Part shown: positions 8,167 through 16,169 of the stretch, piece after piece
How the letters are laid out: each line of letters starts with the position of its first letter
How positions within the stretch are numbered: position 1 is the first letter of the stretch
Source of the DNA: an uncultured Atopobiaceae bacterium
Lineage (GTDB): Bacteria > Actinomycetota > Coriobacteriia > Coriobacteriales > Atopobiaceae
DNA length: 16,978 bases
Direction of reading: 5' to 3'
Assembly: GCA_947626465.1 (NCBI GenBank)
Contig: CANQSI010000014.1
Coordinates: 1 to 16,978 of the forward strand
Program-made: the position numbers and the translations under genes
The notes under the pieces: generated by a model
What the model was told of the DNA's origin: nothing
What the model saw: the letters and a program-made list of their open reading frames with translations, nothing else
Databases searched by the model: none

Positions 8167-8916
8167 TTAGTTTTCGTGGGCACGCCAGGCGAGGACGCAG
8201 AGGTCGGGGAAGGTCTTGGCCTCCGAGTCGTCGGCGGCGAGGCGAGCGGCCACCTCGTCCACGAGCTCGAGGTAGGCCTTTCCCGTGAGGTCCTTCGGCA
8301 CGACGATGCCAAAGGTGCGCTCGAGGTAGGCGTTCATGAACTCGTCGAGCGCGAGGTAGCGATTCGCGCGAGCCCAGTAGAGCGCAATCGGGAGATTCGA
8401 ATCGCCGATGCCTTTCAGCGCCCGAACCTCGTCGAAAGCGGCCTCGAGCGCCTTGCGACTCTGATCCGTCTCGTCGAGCTCGTCGGCGAGCGTGAGCGCC
8501 GCCTCGAAGCAGGCCCACTCCTTCTCGCAGCCGCCGGGTTGGTCGTCGGCGAAACGCCAATGGCGTGGGTTCAGGTGCGGCGCCCCTTGGAAGTCGTCCG
8601 GGATGCGCATCGTGATGCCCATGCGCTCGGCGATGAGGCGGATGGCGGCCTTGCGCCGCTCGTCGGTGCGCACCTTGCCATTGAAGAGCCCGAAGAAGGC
8701 AAACGGCGAGATGTCCGGCAGTGGATCCATCCCGAGGAACTCCGCCACCACCAGGCACGGCACGCGATGCGTGCGCTTGAAGGTGAGGAGCCTCGAGGCG
8801 ATGGATCCGTAGGGGATCACCCAGTCCAAGCTCGCCCCCTCCACGTGCGAGGGGAATTTCACGGAGAGCATGCGGGAGATCTGCGCGCTCGACATGCCGC
8901 CGTAGGAATCGTTCAT
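8167..8916 (-). CDS. Orphan protein resembling the N-terminal domain of McrB-like restriction ATPases
   Basis: This 249-residue soluble protein has no signal peptide or membrane segment. Its middle matches, by my recognition, the conserved N-terminal domain of many McrB-type AAA+ restriction proteins. Markers are IASRLLTFKRTHR (about 39-51), DISPFAFFGLFN (about 68-79), ERRKAAIRLIAERMGI then IPDDFQGAPHLN (about 86-116), and LYWARANRYLALD near 200. In those proteins the pattern is like DIDPF-FFGLFN, DFDGIPVLN and LYWIRP-x-x-x-LNLD. Here the P-loop ATPase half is missing and no McrC nuclease is nearby. The start has AAGGAG 5 nt upstream. It lies 44 nt after metA on the same strand, so it may be the last gene of the met operon. 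Its function is unknown. Confidence 0.8.
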   Translation of the reverse strand: MNDSYGGMSSAQISRMLSVKFPSHVEGASLDWVIPYGSIASRLLTFKRTHRVPCLVVAEFLGMDPLPDISPFAFFGLFNGKVRTDERRKAAIRLIAERMGITMRIPDDFQGAPHLNPRHWRFADDQPGGCEKEWACFEAALTLADELDETDQSRKALEAAFDEVRALKGIGDSNLPIALYWARANRYLALDEFMNAYLERTFGIVVPKDLTGKAYLELVDEVAARLAADDSEAKTFPDLCVLAWRAHEN

Positions 8917-8960
8917 GGAAGCTCCTTTGCCTCTCTCGCCCCGCGCGCCAACGCGGCGCC

Positions 8961-9911
8961 TTATGCCTCTTCGCGCACGAAGCCCTCGTTCACGGGGCGG
9001 ATGCGGCTCACGTCGTAGGGCGTCGTCTGGTAGACGAAGTAGTTCACCCAGTTGTGGTAGAGCAGGTTCGCGTGCGCGCGCCAGGTGACGAGCGGCGGCA
9101 GGGCGGGGTCGTCGTTCGGGAAGTAGTTCACGGGGATCTTCACGTCCGGCTCGGCCTTGAGGTCGCGCTCGTATTCCCGCTTCAGCGTGTCCGCGTCATA
9201 TTCGGAGTGTCCGGTGATGAACACCTGGCGCCCACCCTCCGTCGCCATCGCGTAGAGGCCCGCCTCCTCGGACGCCGCAAGCACCTTCAGCTGCGGGCAG
9301 TTCCGCACCGCCTCCTCGTCCACCGAGGTGTAGCGCGACTGCGGCACCATGAACGTGTCGTCGAAGCCGCGCATGAGCATGGAGCTCCGGCGAAGCACCT
9401 CATGCCGATAGATGCCCGAGAGCTTCTCCGGGAGGTTCACCTTGCCGATCCCGTAGTGGTAGTAGAGCGCCGCCTGCGCGCCCCAGCAGATGTGGAAGGT
9501 GCTGTGGACGTGGGACTTCGACCACTCCATGATCCTGCAGAGCTCGTCCCAGTACTCCACCTCCTCGAAGGGCATGCGCTCCACGGGCGCGCCGGTGATG
9601 ATCATCCCGTCGTAGTAGCGAAACTTCACCTGATCGAAGGTGGTGTAGAAGGCGAGCATGTGCTCCGGCGCGGCGTTCTTCGCCTCGTGGCTCCTCGTCT
9701 TCAAGAGCTCGAGCTCGAGCTGGAGCGGGGTGTTGGAGATGAGGCGGCAGATCTGCGTCTCCGTCTCGATCTTCGTCGGCATGAGATTTAGGAGGAGGAT
9801 CTTCAGGGGGCGGATGTCTTGGGTCATGGCCCGGGTCTCCGTCATGACGAAGATGTTCTCCGAGGTGAGGGTCTTCGTGGCGGGGAGCTTGTTGGGAATC
9901 TTGATGGGCAT
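8961..9911 (-). CDS. metA: Homoserine O-acetyltransferase (MetA family)
   Basis: MetA acylates L-homoserine in the first committed step of methionine synthesis. The 316-residue length is normal for the family. The acyl-enzyme cysteine is Cys142 in HICWGAQAAL, and the partners are His235 and Glu237 in TGHSEYD. Residue 111, in TGAPVE, is Glu. In characterised MetA proteins Glu at this position goes with acetyl-CoA and Gly with succinyl-CoA, so the product should be O-acetylhomoserine despite the common name homoserine O-succinyltransferase. The neighbouring metY, 54 nt upstream, uses exactly that product. The ribosome binding site is weak (GCAGAG before CCC-ATG), which fits translation from a shared mRNA. 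No SAM riboswitch is visible upstream. Confidence 0.97.
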   Translation of the reverse strand: MPIKIPNKLPATKTLTSENIFVMTETRAMTQDIRPLKILLLNLMPTKIETETQICRLISNTPLQLELELLKTRSHEAKNAAPEHMLAFYTTFDQVKFRYYDGMIITGAPVERMPFEEVEYWDELCRIMEWSKSHVHSTFHICWGAQAALYYHYGIGKVNLPEKLSGIYRHEVLRRSSMLMRGFDDTFMVPQSRYTSVDEEAVRNCPQLKVLAASEEAGLYAMATEGGRQVFITGHSEYDADTLKREYERDLKAEPDVKIPVNYFPNDDPALPPLVTWRAHANLLYHNWVNYFVYQTTPYDVSRIRPVNEGFVREEA

Positions 9912-9965
9912 GGGCTCTGCTTCGGGTCGTGGTGGAGGGTGTGGTTCTAGCTTAGGTGAACGCGC

Positions 9966-11258
9966 TTAGCCCAATGCCTGATCCACGTCGTTGATCAAGT
10001 CTTTCGCGTCCTCGAGGCCGCAGGAGAAGCGCACGAGGTCGCCCGAGATGCCGGCGGCCACGAGCTCCTCCTCGTTCATCTGGCGATGCGTCGTCGAGGC
10101 GGGGTGCAGGCAGCAGGAGCGCGCGTCGGCCACGTGGGTCTCGATGGCGCAGACCTTGAGGCGCCCCATGAAGCGCTCGGCCGCCTCGCGGCTGCCCTTC
10201 ACGCCGAAGGAGACCACGCCGCAGGAACCGTTCGGCAGGTACTTCTGGGCGAGCTCGTAGTCCTCGTCGCCGGGAAGCCCGCAGTACTTCACCCACGCCA
10301 CGCGATCGTCGGCGGCGAGGAACTCCGCGAGCGCCTGCGCGTTCTCGCAGTGGCGCTTCATGCGCACGTGCAGGCTCTCGATGCCGAGGTTCAACACGAA
10401 CGCCGCCTGCGGCGACTGCACTGAGCCGAAGTCGCGCATGAGCTGCGCCGTCGCCTTCGTGATGTAGGCGCCGCCTGTGCCGAAGCGCTCGGCGTAGGTG
10501 ACGCCGTGGTAGGACTCGTCGGGGGTCGTGAGCCCGGGGAACTTGTCGGCGTGCGTCATCCAGTCGAAGGCGCCATGGTCGATGATCGCGCCGCCCACGC
10601 AGGCGCCATGCCCGTCGAGGTACTTCGTCGTGGAGTGCGTGACGATGTCCGCGCCCCACTCGAAGGGCCGGCAGTTCACGGGCGTGGCGAAGGTGTTGTC
10701 CACGATGAGGGGCACGCCGTGGTCGTGCGCGGCCTTCGCGAAGCGCTCGATGTCGAGCACGCGCAGGGCGGGGTTTGCCACCGTCTCGCCAAAGACGGCC
10801 TTCGTGTTCGGCCTGAAGGCGGCTTCGAGCTCGGCGTCTGAGCAATCGGGCTCCACGAAGGTGAAGTCGATGCCCATGCGCTTCATCGTCACGGCGAAGA
10901 GATTGTAGGTGCCGCCGTAGATGGTGGAGGCGCTCACGACGTGGTCGCCGCATCCCGCGATGTTGAAGACGCTGTAGAAGCTCGCCGCTTGGCCGCTTCC
11001 CGTGAGCATCGCGGCGCTCCCGCCCTCGAGCGCGCGCAGCTTGTCCGCCACGTAGTCGCACGTGGGGTTTTGCAGGCGGCTGTAGAAGTAGCCATTGGCC
11101 TCGAGGTCGAAGAGCGCTCCCATCTCCGCGCTCGTGGCGTACTTGAAGGTGGTGCTTTCGATGATGGGCACTTGGCGCGGGCCGCCGTTTTCGGGCTGCC
11201 ACCCGCTCTGGACGCAGAGGGTACCAAGGCCCTCTTTGCGCGCGGTCGCTTCGCTCAT
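9966..11258 (-). CDS. metY: O-acetylhomoserine aminocarboxypropyltransferase (sulfhydrylase)
   Basis: This PLP enzyme of the Cys/Met metabolism family should convert O-acetylhomoserine plus sulfide to homocysteine. The protein is 430 residues from the ATG at 11258. The PLP lysine is Lys212 in HSTTKYLDGHG. The cofactor-phosphate region FYSRLQNPTCDYV (58-70) and LTGSGQAA (85-92) are typical, and SCCLHPASTTHRQ lies near the C-terminus. I chose this start because AGGAAG lies about 6 nt upstream and homology begins immediately (TLCVQSGWQPENG). A longer frame reaching 11504 overlaps galT and reads as low-complexity Arg-rich sequence. It heads a metY-metA pair, 62 nt after galT. Family members also include cystathionine enzymes, but the pairing with an acetyl-type MetA supports sulfhydrylase. 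Confidence 0.95.
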   Translation of the reverse strand: MSEATARKEGLGTLCVQSGWQPENGGPRQVPIIESTTFKYATSAEMGALFDLEANGYFYSRLQNPTCDYVADKLRALEGGSAAMLTGSGQAASFYSVFNIAGCGDHVVSASTIYGGTYNLFAVTMKRMGIDFTFVEPDCSDAELEAAFRPNTKAVFGETVANPALRVLDIERFAKAAHDHGVPLIVDNTFATPVNCRPFEWGADIVTHSTTKYLDGHGACVGGAIIDHGAFDWMTHADKFPGLTTPDESYHGVTYAERFGTGGAYITKATAQLMRDFGSVQSPQAAFVLNLGIESLHVRMKRHCENAQALAEFLAADDRVAWVKYCGLPGDEDYELAQKYLPNGSCGVVSFGVKGSREAAERFMGRLKVCAIETHVADARSCCLHPASTTHRQMNEEELVAAGISGDLVRFSCGLEDAKDLINDVDQALG

Positions 11259-11320
11259 GGGTTCTTCCTCTCGCTCGACGCGGGCGCGCCATCTCTCCCC
11301 ACGCGCTCGCCTAGAGAAGC

Positions 11321-12928
11321 TTAGCCCTGAAGCGCAGCAATAAATCGGCGAAACGCCTTCCTGCCCGCCGCGTCTTGCTTGAAGACGCCGCAATCCTCGA
11401 GGACGTGGCAAAAGACCTCCCCCACTCCCTCGCGGATGCGCGCCTCGAGCGCTTCGCCGGAGAGCTCGGGGAACGTGGCATCCTCGAGGAGCTCGTACGC
11501 CCACGCGGCGTGCGGCGCGGCCTCGGGATCGTCTTCGAAGGGGCGCCCCTCGATGAAGCAGCGCCCCACCGCGGCGAGCTCGCGCTTCAAGCGGGGCGGC
11601 AGGATCGCGAGCCCCATGACCTCGATGAGCCCGATGTTCTCCTTCTTGATGTGGTGGTACTCCTCATGGGGGTGGAAGATGCCGAGAGGATGCGCGGGCG
11701 AGGTGAGGTTCGAGCGCAGGGCGAGGAAGAGCTCGTAGACGGGCCTGCCGTCCTCGCCCTCGAGGCGCCGCGCGACGGGGGTGATGGTGTGGTGTGGCGT
11801 GCCGTCCTCGTCCTTGGCCACGAGGCCCACGGAGGCGTCGCTCCAGCCTCGCCAGAGCGCGAGCGTTCTCGCCGCCTCGTCGAGGAGCGCCTCGCGATCA
11901 ACGCCGCGCAGCCGAACGACGGAAAGCGGCCAGCGAAGGATCGCCCCCTCCACCTCGCCCTTCGCGAGCGCGAAGGTCTCTTCCACCTCCGCGTTCATCA
12001 TCGGGAACGTGTGGCGGCCGCCCTGGAAGTGGTCGTGCGAGAGGATCGAGCCCCCGCAGATGGGAAGATCGGCGTTCGAACCGATGAAGTAGTGCGGGAA
12101 GGCGTCCACGAAGTCGAGGAGGCGCTCGATGTTCTCGCGATCGACGTGCATCGGGCGGTGCGGGCGGCTCATGCAGATGCAGTGCTCGGTGAAGTACGCG
12201 TAGGGCGAGTACTGGAGGCCCCATGTCTCGCCGCCGAGCTCCACGTCGACGATGCGGAGGTTTTGGCGCGGATCCTGCGCGCCTGCGGGATCGCTCGCGG
12301 GGCGGCCCTCGTAGCCCTCGTTCGATTGGCAGAGCGCGCAGGTGGGATAGCGCGTCGTCGCCGGCCTTGAGAGTGCAGCCGCGATGGCCACGGGATCCTT
12401 CTCGGGCTTGGAGAGGTTGATCGTGATCTCAAGCGGGCCATAGGGGCTCGAGGAGGTCCATGAGAGGTTCCTCGCGATCGCCGCCGCGCGTACGTAACGC
12501 GAGCTCAGGGAGAGGTGGGAGAGGTAATCGGTCGCGCGCTTCGCGCCTTCCTCCCGAGAGGCCCCCGAAGCGCGCAGCTCCTGGAAGCGTCGGTTCACCT
12601 CGGAGGGGCGCGCAATGAGAAGCGCCATGAGCGCGGTTTCCGCGCGATCGTGGGCGGATGGCACGTCGTCTTCGCCCCACGCGGCCACCACCGCGCTCCC
12701 CAGCTCGGCGATCCACGTCTCGAGGTCGAAGCCCTCGGGAAGCGCGACGTCGGCGCTTCCGGGAGGGGCATCGCCGAAGCGCGAGGCGGGCGCCGTCACG
12801 CGGAGCGCCGCGAGGATGCGGTTGTAGGCGAAGAGCGCGTCGTCGGGCGCAAGCAGGCCCTCGCGAAGCCCGTAGGCCACGAGGTCGCCCGCGCGTTCGG
12901 CGAGGCGCGTTTCGCCCGCGGGCGTCAT
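11321..12928 (-). CDS. galT: UDP-glucose--hexose-1-phosphate uridylyltransferase, class 2
   Basis: GalT transfers UMP between UDP-glucose and galactose-1-phosphate in the Leloir pathway. The 535-residue length marks the class-2 form found in Firmicutes and relatives, against about 350 residues for class 1. The active-site block ILSHDHFQGGRH contains His298, His300 and Gln302. Cys197 and Cys200 form a CALC pair. NLSKPEKDP (171-179) and PHRPMHVDRENI (256-267) are also typical. The start at 12928 overlaps the galK stop as ATGA, pointing to translational coupling. An upstream in-frame start at 13015 would give 29 extra residues lying wholly inside galK and is less likely. Confidence 0.96.
   Translation of the reverse strand: MTPAGETRLAERAGDLVAYGLREGLLAPDDALFAYNRILAALRVTAPASRFGDAPPGSADVALPEGFDLETWIAELGSAVVAAWGEDDVPSAHDRAETALMALLIARPSEVNRRFQELRASGASREEGAKRATDYLSHLSLSSRYVRAAAIARNLSWTSSSPYGPLEITINLSKPEKDPVAIAAALSRPATTRYPTCALCQSNEGYEGRPASDPAGAQDPRQNLRIVDVELGGETWGLQYSPYAYFTEHCICMSRPHRPMHVDRENIERLLDFVDAFPHYFIGSNADLPICGGSILSHDHFQGGRHTFPMMNAEVEETFALAKGEVEGAILRWPLSVVRLRGVDREALLDEAARTLALWRGWSDASVGLVAKDEDGTPHHTITPVARRLEGEDGRPVYELFLALRSNLTSPAHPLGIFHPHEEYHHIKKENIGLIEVMGLAILPPRLKRELAAVGRCFIEGRPFEDDPEAAPHAAWAYELLEDATFPELSGEALEARIREGVGEVFCHVLEDCGVFKQDAAGRKAFRRFIAALQG
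12925..12928 (-). other. ATGA stop-start overlap coupling galK and galT
   Basis: Read on the minus strand, ATG (start of galT, 12928-12926) and TGA (stop of galK, 12927-12925) share the four bases ATGA. This arrangement commonly lets a terminating ribosome restart on the next gene, keeping the two Leloir enzymes in step. Confidence 0.85.
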
Positions 12929-14163
12929 GCGAGCCTCCACGCGCACGCACCCTCCGGCACGACGCGATAGACAGAAGCGGAAGGCTGTCCGAGCTCCTCG
13001 TCCATGCGTCGGCAAAGCGCCTGCGTGGCCTCCACGGGCGAGAAGGCCTGGATCGTGCCGCCAAAGCCGCCGCCGTGGATCCTACACGCGCCCGCCTCGC
13101 CGAGCTCGAGCGTGGCGAGCGCGAGCGCCACCATCGCGGCTTGGTCGGCCGAGCCCGCCACCGAGACGTTCTGGAGGAACATCGCCGAACTCGCGCCCGA
13201 GCGGTTCGTGAGCGTGCAGAAGCGATCCATGTCCTCCTCGAGGAGCGCCTGCCAGCGGCGAAGCACGAGGTCATCTTCCACGAAGAAGTGGAGGGCGCGC
13301 AGCACCGCGCGATCGCCGAGCGAGGCTCTGAGCTCGCCGAGCTTCGCGAGCACCTCCTCCTGCGCCACGTCTGAGAGCCGTTCCTTGCCGAAGGCGCGCG
13401 CCACCGCCTGCATCTCCTGCGGCACCGCCGCATACTCGTGCGTGAGGTCGTCGTGGGAGGCGCCCACCTTCACGAGCACGAGGTCGAAGCCGAGGTCTTC
13501 GAAGCTGAGGTCGATGGAGCTCGTCTTCGGCTCGTCGGGATCCTCGAAGTCCATGAGGGAGATCCCGCCGAGGGCGATCGCAAGCTGGTCCATGAGCCCG
13601 CATGGCTTGCCGAACCAGCGGTTTTCCGCCTCCTTCGCCATGAGCGCGAGCTGGGTGGGGTCGATCGGGCCTTGTGGAGAACCCGCGCGGCGCTCCCAAT
13701 GCGCTTCGAGCACACGCCCCATCGCGAGCTCGAATGCGGCCGAGCTCGAAAGGCCCCCTCCCGAGGGGATGGTCGAGGTGAGCGCGATGTCCACACCCGA
13801 GGGAGCGAACCCCCGCGCCTCGAGCTGGCACGCCATGCCGCGGACGAGGGCGGCGGAGGTGCCGAGCTCGCGCTCGCGTGGTTCCAGGCGCTCGAGGTCG
13901 AGCGTGAAGGGCGCGAATCCCTCGCTCGCCACGCGAATCTCGCCACGCGCGTTCGGCGCCGCCACGCCCGCGAGCGCGCAGTCGATGGCGCACGCGATCA
14001 CCGAACCGCCCTCGTGGTCGGTGTGGTTGCCCGCGATCTCGCTTCTGCCCGGGGCGGCAAAGCCGACGGCCGGCGCCCCGGCATCCTCGAACGTCTCCGC
14101 GAGGAGCGAGCGCGAGGCCTCGAGCTGGGACCGTACCCTGAGTTCCACCGATTCCATCGCCAA
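12925..14163 (-). CDS. galK: Galactokinase
   Basis: GalK phosphorylates alpha-D-galactose to galactose-1-phosphate with ATP; its product is the substrate of the adjacent GalT. The 412-residue protein is a GHMP kinase. The galactokinase signature appears as GRSEIAGNHTDHEGG (39-53), the ATP loop as PSGGGLSSSAAFE (about 133-145), and the catalytic Asp192 in CGLMDQLA. The third GHMP motif RIHGGGFGGT lies at about 361-371. The usual Thr of the GRTE signature is Ser here, a mild change. GAGGGGG lies 6 nt before the ATG at 14163; a second ATG at 14157 is possible. It follows cca by 76 nt on the same strand and could share its transcript. No galE or galactose permease is in the window. Confidence 0.96.
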   Translation of the reverse strand: MAMESVELRVRSQLEASRSLLAETFEDAGAPAVGFAAPGRSEIAGNHTDHEGGSVIACAIDCALAGVAAPNARGEIRVASEGFAPFTLDLERLEPRERELGTSAALVRGMACQLEARGFAPSGVDIALTSTIPSGGGLSSSAAFELAMGRVLEAHWERRAGSPQGPIDPTQLALMAKEAENRWFGKPCGLMDQLAIALGGISLMDFEDPDEPKTSSIDLSFEDLGFDLVLVKVGASHDDLTHEYAAVPQEMQAVARAFGKERLSDVAQEEVLAKLGELRASLGDRAVLRALHFFVEDDLVLRRWQALLEEDMDRFCTLTNRSGASSAMFLQNVSVAGSADQAAMVALALATLELGEAGACRIHGGGFGGTIQAFSPVEATQALCRRMDEELGQPSASVYRVVPEGACAWRLA

Positions 14164-14239
14164 CCCCCTCGCCCCACGCCCGAAGCGCGCCGCACCGCGG
14201 CGAGCAGCCTATGGCCCCACTATGGGCGCGCGGGAGCCG

Positions 14240-15667
14240 CTACGCCTCGAGACCTCGAGCGATGGCAGTGCTGCGTCGCCCAAGTGCCGCGTGGTCGTTC
14301 GGCAGCGAGCCTTGCATCGTCTCCTGGAGCAGCGTGCGAAGCACTTTCCCGAGCCACGGGCCGCCACTTCGTCTGGTGAGCTCGAGGATGTCGGTGCCGC
14401 TGATGGCGAGATCCTGCACGCGATAGGGCGCGCCCTCGGCGAGGAGGCGCTGCGCGAGCGCGTCGAGCGCATCCACCTCGAGCGCGTAGTCGCGATAGGC
14501 TGGCGCCTTCGCCATGGCGTCGGCGCGCTTGATCACCATGAGCTCGCGCACCAAGCTCGGCGCCTGCCCGGGGCAGAGCGCGTCGAGATCGGCGAGGATG
14601 GAGAGCACCGACGCACGCGTGGGCTGCACCGGGCGGTCGTGCAGGCGCACGAGGGCCACGGTGCGCTTCCTCAGCGCTTCAGGGAGCGCGAGGCGCCGCA
14701 TGATCTCGTCCGTCATCTCCATGCCCTTGGCCGGGTGGCCGTAGAAGTGGCCCTGCCCCGCCTCGTCGATCTGCAGGGTGAAGGGCTTTCCGATGTCGTG
14801 CAAAAGCGCGCACCAGCGGAGCTCTTCCGAGGCGACGCCGCCGGTGTAGACCTCCACGTAGTCCATCACGCGACACACGTGGCAGAGCACGTCGAGCGAG
14901 TGGTAGCGAGAGTGTTGGGAGAACCCCTCCATGGGCGCGAGCTCGGGGATGGCCGCGAACATCGCATCGCGCTCCTCGCAAAGCGGCCAACCGCCGCGCC
15001 CCGCCATGAGGATGCCGCGAAGCTCCGTACCGATACGCTCGGATGACACGCGCGAGAGGAGGGGCGCGAGCGCGCGCACCGCGTCTTGCGTGCGGGGCTC
15101 GATGGCAAAGCCGAGCCGCGCCGCGAAGCGCACGGCTCGAAGCACGCGCAGGCCGTCTTCCTCGAAGCGCGCGCGAGGATCCCCCACCGCGCGAATGCTG
15201 CCCGTTTCGAGGTCCTCCGCTCCCCCAAAGGGATCGAGGAGGCCACGCGTGGGATGCCATGCCATGGCGTTTACCGTGAAGTCGCGTCGCGCGAGGTCGA
15301 GCTCGACGCTGCCCACGAACTCCACCGAGGAGGGATGCCGGCCGTCCTCGTAGGGCCCATCGACGCGGTAGGTGGTGGTCTCCACGCCCTCGTGGCCGAA
15401 GACGGCCGTGACGGTGCCGTGCGCCGTACCCGTCTCGCGCACACGCAAACCCGCAGCCTCGAGCGCGGCCTCGCTCTCCTGCCATGGGGCGGAGGTGGCC
15501 ACGTCCACGTCGCCGGGCGTCGTGTCCAAGAGCGCATCGCGCACCCATCCGCCCACGATCCACGCCTCGAAGCCCGCGGCTTCGAGCGCCGTGAGCACGC
15601 GGCCCCCAGCCTCGGAGAGCCGAGCGGTGCCCAGCATCGCCTCGCTATACGCGTTTTCCGTGGTCAT
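14240..15667 (-). CDS. cca: CCA-adding tRNA nucleotidyltransferase with HD domain
   Basis: This enzyme builds or repairs the 3'-terminal CCA of tRNAs from CTP and ATP without a template. From the ATG at 15667 it has 475 residues. The class II nucleotidyltransferase head shows VGGWVRDALL (38-47) and the metal-binding acids in GDVDVAT (Asp53, Asp55), then RRDFTVNAMA (127-136). The RNA-binding neck helix includes EDGLRVLRAVRFAARLGF (170-187). An HD phosphohydrolase domain follows, with His256 and the LLHDIGKP motif at His290-Asp291. The start is not firm: its ribosome binding site is weak. An in-frame extension to 15847 exists, but the added sequence is Arg-rich and unlike the family. It diverges from the RiPP precursor gene. 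Confidence 0.94.
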   Translation of the reverse strand: MTTENAYSEAMLGTARLSEAGGRVLTALEAAGFEAWIVGGWVRDALLDTTPGDVDVATSAPWQESEAALEAAGLRVRETGTAHGTVTAVFGHEGVETTTYRVDGPYEDGRHPSSVEFVGSVELDLARRDFTVNAMAWHPTRGLLDPFGGAEDLETGSIRAVGDPRARFEEDGLRVLRAVRFAARLGFAIEPRTQDAVRALAPLLSRVSSERIGTELRGILMAGRGGWPLCEERDAMFAAIPELAPMEGFSQHSRYHSLDVLCHVCRVMDYVEVYTGGVASEELRWCALLHDIGKPFTLQIDEAGQGHFYGHPAKGMEMTDEIMRRLALPEALRKRTVALVRLHDRPVQPTRASVLSILADLDALCPGQAPSLVRELMVIKRADAMAKAPAYRDYALEVDALDALAQRLLAEGAPYRVQDLAISGTDILELTRRSGGPWLGKVLRTLLQETMQGSLPNDHAALGRRSTAIARGLEA

Positions 15668-15864
15668 GGCCCAAGTATCGCAGAGCGGGGCGCGCTGTCG
15701 CCTCGTCGCATGCGGGAGGGGTATATGGCCATTGCGCACGAATGTTGCCTCACGCAGCACGAACGACGTCATCTCCCCTACCACTCGGCAGCATGCGCTT
15801 CGCCGTCTCCACGCAAACCTATCATCACCCTCAGAACCCACGCCCAACTGCGAAAGGAATTGCC
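15668..15864. other. Divergent intergenic region between cca and the RiPP precursor
   Basis: These 197 bases separate leftward cca from the rightward RiPP genes, so promoters for both should lie here. TATCAT near 15820 is a possible rightward -10 box and TATACC (minus strand, near 15725) a possible leftward one. Neither has a convincing -35 at the right distance, so no promoter is called. Confidence 0.4.
15852..15859 (+). promoter_or_regulatory. Strong ribosome binding site of the RiPP precursor
   Basis: GAAAGGAA lies 5 nt before the ATG at 15865. It fixes the precursor start and rules out the longer frame from 15742. The downstream maturase has no comparable site, suggesting much more precursor than enzyme. 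Confidence 0.75.
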
Positions 15865-16149
15865 ATGACTGAGAACATGAAGGCCTTCAACGAGGCGCTC
15901 TCCCAAGACGAGGATCTGCGTCGTGAGTTTGGCGAGCTTCTCGAGAGCCTGCGCGCGAGCCGCATGGAGGCGATCCTCGGCTTCGCCGAGAGCCACGGCT
16001 TCGCCCTCGCGGCCGAGGACTTCGTCCGCGAGCCCTCGGCGGAGATCTCCGAGGAGGAGCTCAAGGTCGTCACCGGTGGCATGGGGCTCCCGGGGGATCA
16101 GTGCAGCCTCTTCGGCGCTGACGACGAGCCCATGATCCTCTGGTACTAA
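15865..16149 (+). CDS. Nif11-like leader RiPP precursor peptide
   Basis: This 94-residue protein has the hallmarks of a Nif11-type RiPP precursor. The leader is acidic and helical: MKAFNEALSQDEDLRREF (5-22), then ILGFAESHGFALAAEDF (37-53), and ISEEELKVVTGG (61-72). In this family the double glycine (71-72) is the cleavage site for a C39-type peptidase or transporter. The predicted core is residues 73-94, 22 residues long. It begins MGLPGDQC, has one cysteine (Cys80), an Asp-Asp-Glu patch at 86-88, and ends in MILWY. A radical SAM enzyme gene begins 100 nt downstream on the same strand, so the core is probably modified by radical chemistry. The core is not a lanthipeptide type: a single Cys, one Ser and no Thr. 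Both the cleavage site and the modification are inferred. Confidence 0.88.
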   Translation: MTENMKAFNEALSQDEDLRREFGELLESLRASRMEAILGFAESHGFALAAEDFVREPSAEISEEELKVVTGGMGLPGDQCSLFGADDEPMILWY

Positions 16150-16169
16150 CGCCTGATCGCTCGATCGAT

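Noticed and set aside
11259..11320. SAM riboswitch upstream of metY
   Set aside because: The gap is only 62 nt and contains no recognisable SAM-I or SAM-II core.
11259..11504. Upstream extension of metY to 11504
   Set aside because: The extra residues are Arg-rich, overlap the end of galT and have no homology. The ATG at 11258 has a good ribosome binding site and starts at the family's usual place.
14188..14202. Small hairpin CGCCGC-ACC-GCGGCG between cca and galK
   Set aside because: A 6-bp GC stem with no T-tract is common by chance at this GC content; not enough to call a terminator.
15668..15847. Upstream extension of cca to 15847
   Set aside because: The added 60 residues do not resemble any CCA enzyme and cover the region expected to hold the divergent promoters.
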